Positions 54,205 to 61,922 of a stretch of DNA of 64,000 nucleotides are shown piece by piece. The stretch's first letter is position 1, and every line of letters starts with the position of its first letter. The stretch is from positions 1 through 64,000 of the forward strand of contig JAILNX010000005.1 of assembly GCA_024691085.1 (NCBI GenBank). Reading direction: 5' to 3'. Under the pieces are notes generated by a model that was given only the letters and a program-made list of their open reading frames with translations, was not told the origin of the DNA and did no database searches. A program made the translations under genes and the position numbers. The stretch comes from Clostridiales bacterium (GTDB taxonomy: Bacteria; Bacillota; Clostridia; Christensenellales; CAG-138).

Positions 54205-54615
54205 ATGAAAAAGATCGTTTCTCTCGTTATCGCGGCGCTCATACTCGCCCTTACGCTCACGCTCACCGCGTGCAAAACGAACCCCGTCGGGTCGTACGCT
54301 TCCGTATCGGTCAACGGCAAGACGCCCGTCGACTATCTGAAGGAGAGCGGGGAATCCGACGCGATGCTGCTTCTCGAAGCGCTCGGCCTCACCGAGAAGG
54401 AGTTCAATCAGAGGCTGTTCTGCGTCGCGCTCTATAACGACGGCTCCGCGCTGGTCGAATCGATACTCGGCGTTCGCGGCACCGGCACGTGGACTCTTGA
54501 CGGGAACAAGGTCACGATCACAACGAACGAAGAAACCTACGTATTCACGCTTAAGGGCAAAAAGCTCACGGGAACCGTGGGCAAGGCCGAGATCGTGATG
54601 GAAAAACAGCAGTAA
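54205..54615 (+). CDS. Small lipocalin-like lipoprotein, paralogue of preceding gene
   Basis: A 136-residue lipoprotein: lipobox LTAC (Cys23) and a domain with GLTEKEFNQRLF, then NDGSALVESI...GTGTWTLDGNKVTITT. This strand pattern (G.W...G..V.I) is typical of lipocalin-like DUF families of Clostridia. It resembles the C-terminal domain of the preceding protein without the Thr-Pro linker. Ribosome site AGGAG. nfnA follows after 23 bases, perhaps in the same transcript. Confidence 0.75.
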   Translation: MKKIVSLVIAALILALTLTLTACKTNPVGSYASVSVNGKTPVDYLKESGESDAMLLLEALGLTEKEFNQRLFCVALYNDGSALVESILGVRGTGTWTLDGNKVTITTNEETYVFTLKGKKLTGTVGKAEIVMEKQQ

Positions 54616-54638
54616 GCGCGTAAAAAAAGGTATAAGCC

Positions 54639-55493
54639 ATGTTCAAGATTCTTCGCCGCAGGGAACTGAATAAAACGGTCACCCAGCTTGAGATACTCGC
54701 GCCGCTCGTCGCGAGGAAGGCAAAGCCGGGCCAGTTCATAATCCTCCGCGTGAACGAGGAGGGGGAGAGGATCCCCCTTACCGTCGCGGGTGTCGACCGC
54801 GCAGAAGGCTCGGTCAAGATCATATTCCAGATCGTGGGCGCCACCACGGAGCTTCTTAACCAAAAGCGCGAGGGCGATCAGATACCCGATTTCGTCGGTC
54901 CCCTCGGCATTCCCACGCATACGGAGGGCATAAAGAACGTGTGCATAGTCGGCGGCGGCGTCGGCTGCGCCATCGCCCTTCCCGTCGCGGAGGAGTTCAA
55001 AAGGCTCGGAGCGACCGTCACGAGCATAATCGGTTTCCGCTCGAAGGAGCTCCTGATACTCGAGGATGAGTTTTCGGCCTGCTCCGACAGGCTCACCGTC
55101 ATGACCGACGACGGCTCTTACGGCAGGCACGGCAACGTGACCGTTCCCCTTAAGGAGATGCTCGAAAACGGCGAGAGGTTCGACCTCATAATCACCATCG
55201 GCCCACTCGTCATGATGAAATTCGTAACGCTCACGGCGAAGCCCTACGGCGTTCCCGTAACGGTCTCGATGAACCCCATCATGATCGACGGCACGGGTAT
55301 GTGCGGCGGCTGCCGCGTTACGCTCGTACGCGACGGAAAGCGCGTGACGAAGTTCGCCTGCGTCGACGGCCCCGACTTCAACGGATACGAGATCGACTTC
55401 GACGAGGCGATCTCCCGCGGGGGGATGTACCGGGACTTCGAGCGCAAAGCGCACGCGGATACCTGCAATCTTTTGAAGAAAGCGGAGGAATGA
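54639..55493 (+). CDS. nfnA: NfnA: FAD/NAD and [2Fe-2S] subunit of ferredoxin-NADP+ transhydrogenase
   Basis: A 284-residue flavoprotein of the PyrK/SudB type. The FAD part (1-100) has AKPGQFIILRV and RIPLTVAG; the NAD part begins VCIVGGGVGCAIALP. The C-terminal GTGMCGGCRVTL...FACVDGP binds a [2Fe-2S] cluster. Next to the NfnB gene it forms the electron-bifurcating enzyme that couples NADH and reduced ferredoxin to NADP+ reduction. It lacks pyrD or other pyrimidine neighbours, so PyrK is unlikely. The ferredoxin at 834 could be its partner. Confidence 0.92.
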   Translation: MFKILRRRELNKTVTQLEILAPLVARKAKPGQFIILRVNEEGERIPLTVAGVDRAEGSVKIIFQIVGATTELLNQKREGDQIPDFVGPLGIPTHTEGIKNVCIVGGGVGCAIALPVAEEFKRLGATVTSIIGFRSKELLILEDEFSACSDRLTVMTDDGSYGRHGNVTVPLKEMLENGERFDLIITIGPLVMMKFVTLTAKPYGVPVTVSMNPIMIDGTGMCGGCRVTLVRDGKRVTKFACVDGPDFNGYEIDFDEAISRGGMYRDFERKAHADTCNLLKKAEE

Positions 55494-55494
55494 T

Positions 55495-56931
55495 ATGCCG
55501 ATCGATCCGAAAAAACATGAGATGCCGACGCAGGAAGCGTCCGTCCGCGCACGCAATTTCAATGAGGTCGCGCTCGGCTACACCCCCGAGGTCGCGATAG
55601 AAGAGGCGAAGCGCTGCCTTAACTGCAAAAACAGCCCCTGCGTATCCGGCTGTCCCGTCAACGTGAATATCCCCGGCTTCATCTCGAAGATGAAGGAGGG
55701 GGACTTCGAGGCGGCGTACGCGGTCATCCGCGAGACCTCGACTCTTCCCGCCGTCTGCGGCAGGGTATGTCCGCAGGAAACGCAGTGCGAATCGAAATGC
55801 ACCCTCGGCATAAAATTCGAGCCGGTCGGCATAGGCCGCCTCGAAAGGTTCGCCGCGGACTATCATAACGGAAGGGTATCGGAAAGGTTCAATCCTCCCG
55901 ACTTCAACGGTCACCGCGTCGCGATAGTCGGCTCCGGCCCCTCCGGCCTCACCTGCGCGGGCGACCTCGCGAGGCACGGCTTCAAGGTCACCGTATTCGA
56001 GGCGCTGCACCTGGCGGGCGGCGTGCTCGTCTACGGCATACCCGAGTTCCGTCTTCCCAAATCCATAGTCGCGCGCGAGGTTGAAACGCTCAAGGAGCTC
56101 GGCGTCGATATCGAAACGAACGTCGTCATCGGCAGGACGCTCACCGTGGACGAGCTCTTCGAAATGGGCTACGAGGCGGTGTTCATCGGCTCCGGCGCGG
56201 GACTTCCCAATTTCATGAACATTCCCGGCGAGGCGCTTAAGGGCGTCTATTCCGCGAACGAGTTTCTTACGAGGTCGAACCTCATGAAGGCGTATCTCGA
56301 TTCTCCCTCGACGCCCATCATGAAGGGCGGCAGTGTCTGCGTCGTAGGCGGCGGCAACGTCGCTATGGACGCCGCGAGGACGGCTTTAAGGCTCGGCGCG
56401 GATAAGGTCTATATCGTATACCGCCGCTCCATGGAGGAGCTCCCCGCGCGCCGCGAGGAGGTCGAGCACGCGATCGAGGAGGGCGTCGATTTCAGGCTTC
56501 TCAACAATCCTGTCGAGATACTCGGGTTCAATAACCCCGACGACCCCCGCGATGCGAGGAACGGCTTCGTTTCGGGCATCAGGCTCATCAAGATGCGGCT
56601 CGGCGAACCCGACGCTTCTGGCAGGCGCAGCCCCGTTCCCATAGAGGGCTCCGAATACGTCCTCGACGTCGATACCGTGATCATGGCGATCGGCACGAGT
56701 CCGAACCCGCTCATCAAGTCGACGACGGAGGGACTCGAGGTAAACAGGAAGGGCGGCATTATCGTGAACGAGGAAGGCCTCACCTCCCGCGAAAACGTGT
56801 ACGCGGGCGGCGACGCCGTAACGGGCGCCGCGACCGTGATCTCCGCAATGGGCGCAGGCAAGCGCGCCGCGAAGGCGATAATAGAACGCTTCCTTGACAG
56901 GGAGCCTGCTTCCGGGGATACTGATAAATAA
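55495..56931 (+). CDS. nfnB: NfnB: NADP(H)-binding iron-sulfur flavoprotein subunit (GltD-like)
   Basis: A 478-residue protein of the glutamate synthase small subunit type. Two [4Fe-4S] motifs lie near the N-terminus: CLNCKNSPCVSGCP (about 37-50) and CGRVCPQETQCESKC (about 84-98). The FAD site is VAIVGSGPSGLTCAGDLA and the NADP site is CVVGGGNVAMDAARTA. A late YAGGDAVTGAATVISAMG closes the FAD fold. Its start lies one base after the nfnA stop with GGAGG in place. It was probably annotated gltA in related genomes; the NfnA partner makes Nfn the better call. Confidence 0.93.
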   Translation: MPIDPKKHEMPTQEASVRARNFNEVALGYTPEVAIEEAKRCLNCKNSPCVSGCPVNVNIPGFISKMKEGDFEAAYAVIRETSTLPAVCGRVCPQETQCESKCTLGIKFEPVGIGRLERFAADYHNGRVSERFNPPDFNGHRVAIVGSGPSGLTCAGDLARHGFKVTVFEALHLAGGVLVYGIPEFRLPKSIVAREVETLKELGVDIETNVVIGRTLTVDELFEMGYEAVFIGSGAGLPNFMNIPGEALKGVYSANEFLTRSNLMKAYLDSPSTPIMKGGSVCVVGGGNVAMDAARTALRLGADKVYIVYRRSMEELPARREEVEHAIEEGVDFRLLNNPVEILGFNNPDDPRDARNGFVSGIRLIKMRLGEPDASGRRSPVPIEGSEYVLDVDTVIMAIGTSPNPLIKSTTEGLEVNRKGGIIVNEEGLTSRENVYAGGDAVTGAATVISAMGAGKRAAKAIIERFLDREPASGDTDK

Positions 56932-56951
56932 ACAAGCTCACACAGCGGAAT

Positions 56952-56988
56952 ACGGATCGGAGACGTTAAGCCTCCGCTCCTTTTTTAT
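56952..56988 (+). terminator. Terminator after nfnAB
   Basis: A short CGGAG/CTCCG stem (56958-56962 with 56972-56976) with flanking GG/CC pairs, then CTCCTTTTTTA. Confidence 0.7.
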
Positions 56989-57078
56989 TTGTCGCTTCGC
57001 AGGCGACCGATCCTCCTGCGCGCCTTGGTATAATAAGCCCGTAAACAGAAAACAAACCCAACAAGGAGGTACAAAACA

Positions 57079-57717
57079 ATGAAAAAAGGACTTACCGAGA
57101 TCGTATTCATTCTTGACCGTTCGGGCTCCATGGGCGGGCTCGAGGACGACACCATCGGCGGCTTCAACGCGATGATCGAAAAACAGAAGAAGGAGGAGGG
57201 CGAGGCGCTCGTTTCGACGGTGCTTTTCGACCACGAGCAGGAGGTCCTCCACGACCGCGTTCCGCTCGACAAGATCGTTCCCATCACCAGGAAGGAGTAC
57301 TCCGTCCGCGGCTGCACGGCGCTCATCGACGCCATAGGCGGCGCGATCAGACACATTTCAAACGTGCATAAGTACATTAGGGACGAGGACGTCCCGGAGC
57401 ACACCATGTTCATCATCACCACCGACGGCATGGAGAACGCGAGCAAGAAGTATTCCTCGGGCGAGGTCAAAAAGATGATCGGAAGGCAGAAGGAGCTCGG
57501 CTGGGAGTTCATATTCATGGGCGCGAACATCGACGCCGTCGAGACCGCCAAGCATTTCGGCATCGACGAGGACCGCGCCGTGACCTACTGCTCCGATTCC
57601 GTCGGCACGAGGCTCAACTACTGCGTCATGGAGGAGGCGATAAGCTCCGTCCGCAAGGGCAAGAAGCTCTCGGCCACGTGGAAAGCGAGCATCGAGGAAA
57701 GAAATAAGGCGGAATAA
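57079..57717 (+). CDS. Cytoplasmic von Willebrand factor A domain protein
   Basis: A 212-residue protein that is almost only a vWA domain. The metal site MIDAS is complete: FILDRSGSM (DxSxS, residues 11-17), a Thr in RGCTALIDAI (about 77), and TTDGMEN (about 114). No signal peptide or membrane helix is seen. Similar single-domain proteins include TerY-like factors of tellurium-resistance loci and chaperone-linked vWA proteins, but no ter genes or MoxR ATPase are nearby. AAGGAGG precedes the start. A TATAAT at 57029-57034 is the probable -10. Confidence 0.88.
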   Translation: MKKGLTEIVFILDRSGSMGGLEDDTIGGFNAMIEKQKKEEGEALVSTVLFDHEQEVLHDRVPLDKIVPITRKEYSVRGCTALIDAIGGAIRHISNVHKYIRDEDVPEHTMFIITTDGMENASKKYSSGEVKKMIGRQKELGWEFIFMGANIDAVETAKHFGIDEDRAVTYCSDSVGTRLNYCVMEEAISSVRKGKKLSATWKASIEERNKAE

Positions 57718-57728
57718 CGCAAAAATTA

Positions 57729-57757
57729 TTGTAAATCCTTTTCGACTGTGGTAAAAT
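57729..57757 (+). promoter_or_regulatory. aspS promoter
   Basis: TTGTAA (57729-57734) and TAAAAT (57752-57757), 17-bp spacer. Confidence 0.75.
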
Positions 57758-57791
57758 ACCGCGTAAAGTCAAATTATAAGGAGTTTGCAAT

Positions 57792-59078
57792 ATGGAAAGA
57801 GTTCCGGTTCAAAACGCGCCTTCCGGCGAATACGTCCGCGTTGGGGGCTTTGTTGAGAATCTTCGCAACAAGCGCTACATGGCGTTCATCGTCCTTCGCG
57901 ATATGTCGGGCAAGCTGCAGCTTACCGTCGACAAGGGCGCGTATCCCGACGTAGCTAACGAGGTCGACAAGCTCACCGTCGAGTCCGTCGTCACCGCTTA
58001 CGGCAAGGTCGTCGACAATCCCGCCGTCAAGATGGGCGGCAGGGAGCTCATCGTCGAAAAGCTCGTCGTCGAGTCCGTAGCGGAGGCGATGCCGCTTATG
58101 GCCGATTCCTCCATCGACGCAAGGCTCGACTACCGCTGGATCGACCTTCGCTCCGAGAAGAACAAGCTCATGATCAAGGCACAGACCGAGATGGTCAAGT
58201 CCTTCCGCGAGTTCCTGCTTGAAAGGAACTTCGTCGAGATCCACACGCCGAAGATCATCGGCGCGGCGTCCGAATCCGGCGCCGACGTGTTCGAGCTCAC
58301 CTATTTCGACCGCAAGGCGTATCTCGCCCAGTCGCCGCAGTTCTACAAGCAGATGGCGATGGCCGCCGGACTCGAGCGCATTTTCGAGGTCGGCCCCGTG
58401 TTCCGCGCGGAGAAGAGCTTCACCAGCCGCCACTCGACCGAGTTCACCGGCTTCGACCTCGAGTTCTCCTATATCGATTCGTATGAGGACGTCATGCATA
58501 TCGAGGAGGAGATGCTCGCCTATGCTCTCAAGAACATCGCGGAGAAGTACGGCGAGGACATCGAGAGGCTCTACGGCCTGAAGACCGTCGTCCCGACGCT
58601 CCCGTTCCCGAGGATCAGGCTTCACGACCTCTACGATGAGCTCGAGAAGCGCTACGGCTATACCGTGCCCGAGGAGGAGAAGGTCGATCTCTCCACCGAC
58701 GCGGAGAAGCTCTCCTATAAGTTCGCGCAGGAGGAGTTCGGTCACGAGTTCCTGTTCGTCACCGATTTCCCGAAGGACAAGCGCGCGTTCTACCATATGC
58801 GCAAGGACGGCGTGCCCCAGGGCTATGACCTCATCTGGCGCGGCACCGAGATCACTACCGGCGCACAGCGCGAGCACCGCTACGAGTTATTGAAGCAGCA
58901 GGCCGACGAGAAGGGCCTCGGCGAGGACGTCAAGTTCTACATGGAGTTCTTCCGCTACGGCTGCCCGCCCCACGGCGGATTCGGTCTCGGCGTGGACCGC
59001 ATGACTATGCTGCTCCTCGACATCGGAATCAAGGAGGCCGAGTTCATATTCAGGAGCCCCATTAGGCTCAATCCCTGA
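57792..59078 (+). CDS. aspS: Aspartyl-tRNA synthetase, archaeal type
   Basis: A 428-residue class II synthetase. An OB-fold anticodon domain (1-100) begins YVRVGGFVENLRNKRYMAF. The catalytic core has LDYRWIDLRSEKN, QSPQFYKQM, GPVFRAEKSFTSRHSTEFTG (motif 2) and GFGLGVDRMTMLLL (motif 3). At 428 residues and without the bacterial GAD insertion it matches the archaeal-type AspRS2 found in some Clostridia. Such enzymes often charge both tRNA-Asp and tRNA-Asn, with GatCAB amidating the latter. A short leader leaves no room for a T-box. Confidence 0.95.
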   Translation: MERVPVQNAPSGEYVRVGGFVENLRNKRYMAFIVLRDMSGKLQLTVDKGAYPDVANEVDKLTVESVVTAYGKVVDNPAVKMGGRELIVEKLVVESVAEAMPLMADSSIDARLDYRWIDLRSEKNKLMIKAQTEMVKSFREFLLERNFVEIHTPKIIGAASESGADVFELTYFDRKAYLAQSPQFYKQMAMAAGLERIFEVGPVFRAEKSFTSRHSTEFTGFDLEFSYIDSYEDVMHIEEEMLAYALKNIAEKYGEDIERLYGLKTVVPTLPFPRIRLHDLYDELEKRYGYTVPEEEKVDLSTDAEKLSYKFAQEEFGHEFLFVTDFPKDKRAFYHMRKDGVPQGYDLIWRGTEITTGAQREHRYELLKQQADEKGLGEDVKFYMEFFRYGCPPHGGFGLGVDRMTMLLLDIGIKEAEFIFRSPIRLNP

Positions 59079-59090
59079 ATTATAAATAAT

Positions 59091-59116
59091 GAAGTCCGCG
59101 GGCTTCGTTTTTCTTA
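59091..59116 (+). terminator. Terminator after aspS
   Basis: GAAGTCC and GGGCTTC arms (59091-59097 with 59100-59106) followed by GTTTTTCTT. Confidence 0.7.
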
Positions 59117-59190
59117 AAAACGTATCCGAACAGTTTATAATTTGGGCTAATATCGGCGGTACGTCCGCCTGATTCTAATGAGGTATAAAA

Positions 59191-60321
59191 ATGAAAAGGC
59201 GCATTCTCTCGTTCGTTGTCGCGGTACTGCTCGCGATGACCGCTCTTCCTGCTCTCGCGCTCCGCGGCGCGATACACGTCCGCTATGCCACGCCTTCGGG
59301 ATATAACGAGCACGACTATCAGAAGCTCGTAGCTTTCCTCGAGACCGAAGACGAAACCGGCGTGAAGAACGGAACGAAGCTGAACCCGGACTACGATCCC
59401 GACGATCCCGCCACCTGGACCGGCGTAGAGTGGATGGAAGAAAGAAGCGAATACAGGGTCAATAGAATAACCTTCTCCGGCTGTGATCTTGTCGGCACGC
59501 TCGACGTTTCCGGTATGACCGATCTCTTAAGGCTGACATGCTCCGACAACAGACTGACGGGGCTTGTCCTTACAGACTGTGACGGTCTCTGGTATATCGA
59601 ATGCTTCCTGAACGATATTGCCGAGCTCGACGTTTCGGACGATCCGGGACTCATGATCCTCTTATGCTCCGGCCTTCAGCTGACGGAACTCGACGTTACG
59701 CATAATCCCCTGCTCGTGTCTCTCAACTGCGGGTACAATCAGCTGACGGAACTCGACGTTACGCACAATCCGGAGCTTACGACCCTCGTCTGTCACTACA
59801 ATCAGCTCACCTCGCTGGATCTTTCCAATAACACCGCTCTCACGTGGGTATCATGCGAGGGAAACGAGATCACCGAGATCGATCTTTCAAACTGCGAAGG
59901 AATGACGGCTTTCGATCTGATCACCGCTGAAGGCGGCGGCACCGTCGCGTGTAGCATGGAGATCGACTTTTCCACGAGTGAAAACCACCTGGTCGCCGTG
60001 GCGACTCCCGAAAACGGCGGCGTCTTCATGGGATGGTTCGCGGAGGACGGGACGCTCATATCGGAGGAGCTTGAGATCCGCGCGGACGAGTACGCCGAAC
60101 AGTATCCGCGCGTTATCGCGAAGTTCTCCATGCGCGGCGACGCCGACGGCAACGGAAAAGTCGAGGCGACAGATGCGCTGCTCGCCCTCAGGGTCGCGAT
60201 GGGCATCATCGATGCTCCCGACAACATCGCGGTCTATGACGTCGACGGTAACGGCAAGATCGAGGCCGCGGACGCGCTCCTCATACTGAGGTACGCCATG
60301 GGCATTATCGATCATTTCTGA
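59191..60321 (+). CDS. Secreted leucine-rich-repeat protein with C-terminal dockerin
   Basis: A 376-residue secreted protein. The signal peptide ends near LPALALRG (about residue 24). A LRR-type domain (about 90-235) has 21-residue repeats such as LTELDVTHNPLLVSLNCGYNQ, of the kind with N/C ladders seen in internalin-like proteins. A beta-rich segment (about 250-315) with FMGWFAEDG recalls InlB B-repeats. The C-terminus is a type I dockerin: two calcium loops DADGNGKVEATDALLALRVA and DVDGNGKIEAADALLILRYA. A dockerin binds a cohesin, so the protein should join a surface complex. TATAAT at 59136-59141 is a possible -10. Confidence 0.9.
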   Translation: MKRRILSFVVAVLLAMTALPALALRGAIHVRYATPSGYNEHDYQKLVAFLETEDETGVKNGTKLNPDYDPDDPATWTGVEWMEERSEYRVNRITFSGCDLVGTLDVSGMTDLLRLTCSDNRLTGLVLTDCDGLWYIECFLNDIAELDVSDDPGLMILLCSGLQLTELDVTHNPLLVSLNCGYNQLTELDVTHNPELTTLVCHYNQLTSLDLSNNTALTWVSCEGNEITEIDLSNCEGMTAFDLITAEGGGTVACSMEIDFSTSENHLVAVATPENGGVFMGWFAEDGTLISEELEIRADEYAEQYPRVIAKFSMRGDADGNGKVEATDALLALRVAMGIIDAPDNIAVYDVDGNGKIEAADALLILRYAMGIIDHF

Positions 60322-60330
60322 TAAACGGAT

Positions 60331-60366
60331 AAGAAAGGGATCCTGCTATAGCAGGATCCCTTTCTT
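60331..60366. terminator. Perfect palindromic terminator between the dockerin gene and the phage portal gene
   Basis: A 36-bp perfect palindrome (18-bp arms) with TTTCTTTATT following on plus. It can end transcription from both sides. Confidence 0.9.
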
Positions 60367-60371
60367 TATTC

Positions 60372-61907
60372 TTACGTACCGTTTTTCATAAGCGCCTTGG
60401 CCTGTTCCTTGCCCTCGAAAACGATCAGCTCGAGCCCCACCTCGGGGGTTATCATGCCGGTCTCGACCAGGCGGAACACGGTGTCGTTATGGGCGATGGC
60501 GGAGAAGCCGGTCTCCTTCTGCACCTTGACGGTCACGCGGATGGATATGGGCATATCCTCCATGCCCATTATCTCGCGCGCCGCTTCTTCGGCTTTCGCG
60601 GCGCCCTCGGGATCGGAGCGGTCGAGGCAGGTCTTTACGCAGCGAAGCCCCAGAGCGAACTCGCGCTCAAGCTCCAGCTCCTGCTCGACCGCCTGGCGGA
60701 AGGCGGAGTGGAGGCTCTTTGCCGCCATTCTCGCGCGCTTCGAGGACTGCTCCTGCAGGGCGGAGATCGCGGTGCCGCTCGTCACGCCGTAATTGGTCAT
60801 GCCGCGCGACCACTCGTTGGAGCCGGATTCCTCCTTGATGGAATTTCGCATATCCGCGATATAGGATATGAGGTAGGAGGGCAGGGGAGCGGTCTGGAAC
60901 CACGACACGCCGTTAAGGTTGTCGCCCTTGTGGACCTCCTTAGACCAGTCTCTGAGATCCTCCTCGTCGAAGCCGGAAGCGCCCGTCACGAGCAGTTTGT
61001 TGTGCGAGGCGAGCATGGCGTTCTTCATCACGATCTGGTCGAGCTTGTCCGAATAGCGCTGACTCGTTTCGAACATGTCGACGAGGCCGAGCCCCAGGGA
61101 CGAGCCCCTGCGCCTGAACAGCGCGGTCACGACGAACGGGTATTTTCCGTGGGAGTAGACGCCGCCGGGGAAATCCCTTCTGGAGTCCTCCAGTATTTCG
61201 CCTCCTGCCATCTTCAGCATGTGCACGGAGTACCTGTCCTTTTTCGCGTCGTACTCGCGCAGCCAGCACTCGATCAGCATTATGCTCCTGTCGCATCTCG
61301 GCGCGAGCACGCCGTCGCCGTCCACGTCCATGAATATGCCGTCGTCCTTAAGACTGTCCGCCTTGTCGGGATAGTGATCGCGGAACCAGTCGCGCGTCCT
61401 CCTCGCGAACTTGAATACCGCCCTGCCGTCCTGTATGTCGGTGACGAGCGGATCGAACATCACGCCCGATACGTCGACGTGGCGTATAAAGGCGGAGCCC
61501 ATGCCGGAAAGCGCCGCGGGATCGTAGCCGATCTCCTGCACGGCGTAGCCCGCGACCAGAAGATCATGCGTGAGCTTTCTGAACTCCTCGTCATAGGAGC
61601 AGTTGACGTGGTTCTCCTTTATCACCTGCGTGAGCGTCTCTGCAAGCCCCACGTAGGCGTTCGAGTCGGCGGTGATGACGGCCTCGGGAATGAAGTCCTC
61701 AAGGTCCGCCCTCACGTTCTCGATGGACGAATGTATGACGGGCGTTACGGGACGGGGCTCACGGGGATCGTCCGCGGGCACGTCGAACCAGTGATCCCCG
61801 CGGTAGAGGCTTTCGCACTTTTCGATCCTCGCCCTCTCGCCGGCGTAAGCGTCGTAAAACTCTCTGAAAAGAGAATAGTATTTTTCGGATTCCGAATTGT
61901 TTTTCAT
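60372..61907 (-). CDS. Phage portal protein
   Basis: A 511-residue protein with the features of tailed-phage portals: an N-terminal part with RIEKCESLYRGDHWFDVPAD, a central helix-rich part, and a late region GSNEWSRGMTNYGVTSGTAISALQEQSSKR, which is typical of P22-type or related portals. The portal is the ring through which DNA enters the head. Length is normal. AAAGGAAAA precedes the start. It follows the terminase gene by 15 bases. No capsid, protease or tail genes come after it; the next gene is a host-type dockerin gene. Confidence 0.85.
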   Translation of the reverse strand: MKNNSESEKYYSLFREFYDAYAGERARIEKCESLYRGDHWFDVPADDPREPRPVTPVIHSSIENVRADLEDFIPEAVITADSNAYVGLAETLTQVIKENHVNCSYDEEFRKLTHDLLVAGYAVQEIGYDPAALSGMGSAFIRHVDVSGVMFDPLVTDIQDGRAVFKFARRTRDWFRDHYPDKADSLKDDGIFMDVDGDGVLAPRCDRSIMLIECWLREYDAKKDRYSVHMLKMAGGEILEDSRRDFPGGVYSHGKYPFVVTALFRRRGSSLGLGLVDMFETSQRYSDKLDQIVMKNAMLASHNKLLVTGASGFDEEDLRDWSKEVHKGDNLNGVSWFQTAPLPSYLISYIADMRNSIKEESGSNEWSRGMTNYGVTSGTAISALQEQSSKRARMAAKSLHSAFRQAVEQELELEREFALGLRCVKTCLDRSDPEGAAKAEEAAREIMGMEDMPISIRVTVKVQKETGFSAIAHNDTVFRLVETGMITPEVGLELIVFEGKEQAKALMKNGT

Positions 61908-61922
61908 TTTTTTCCTTTCTGT

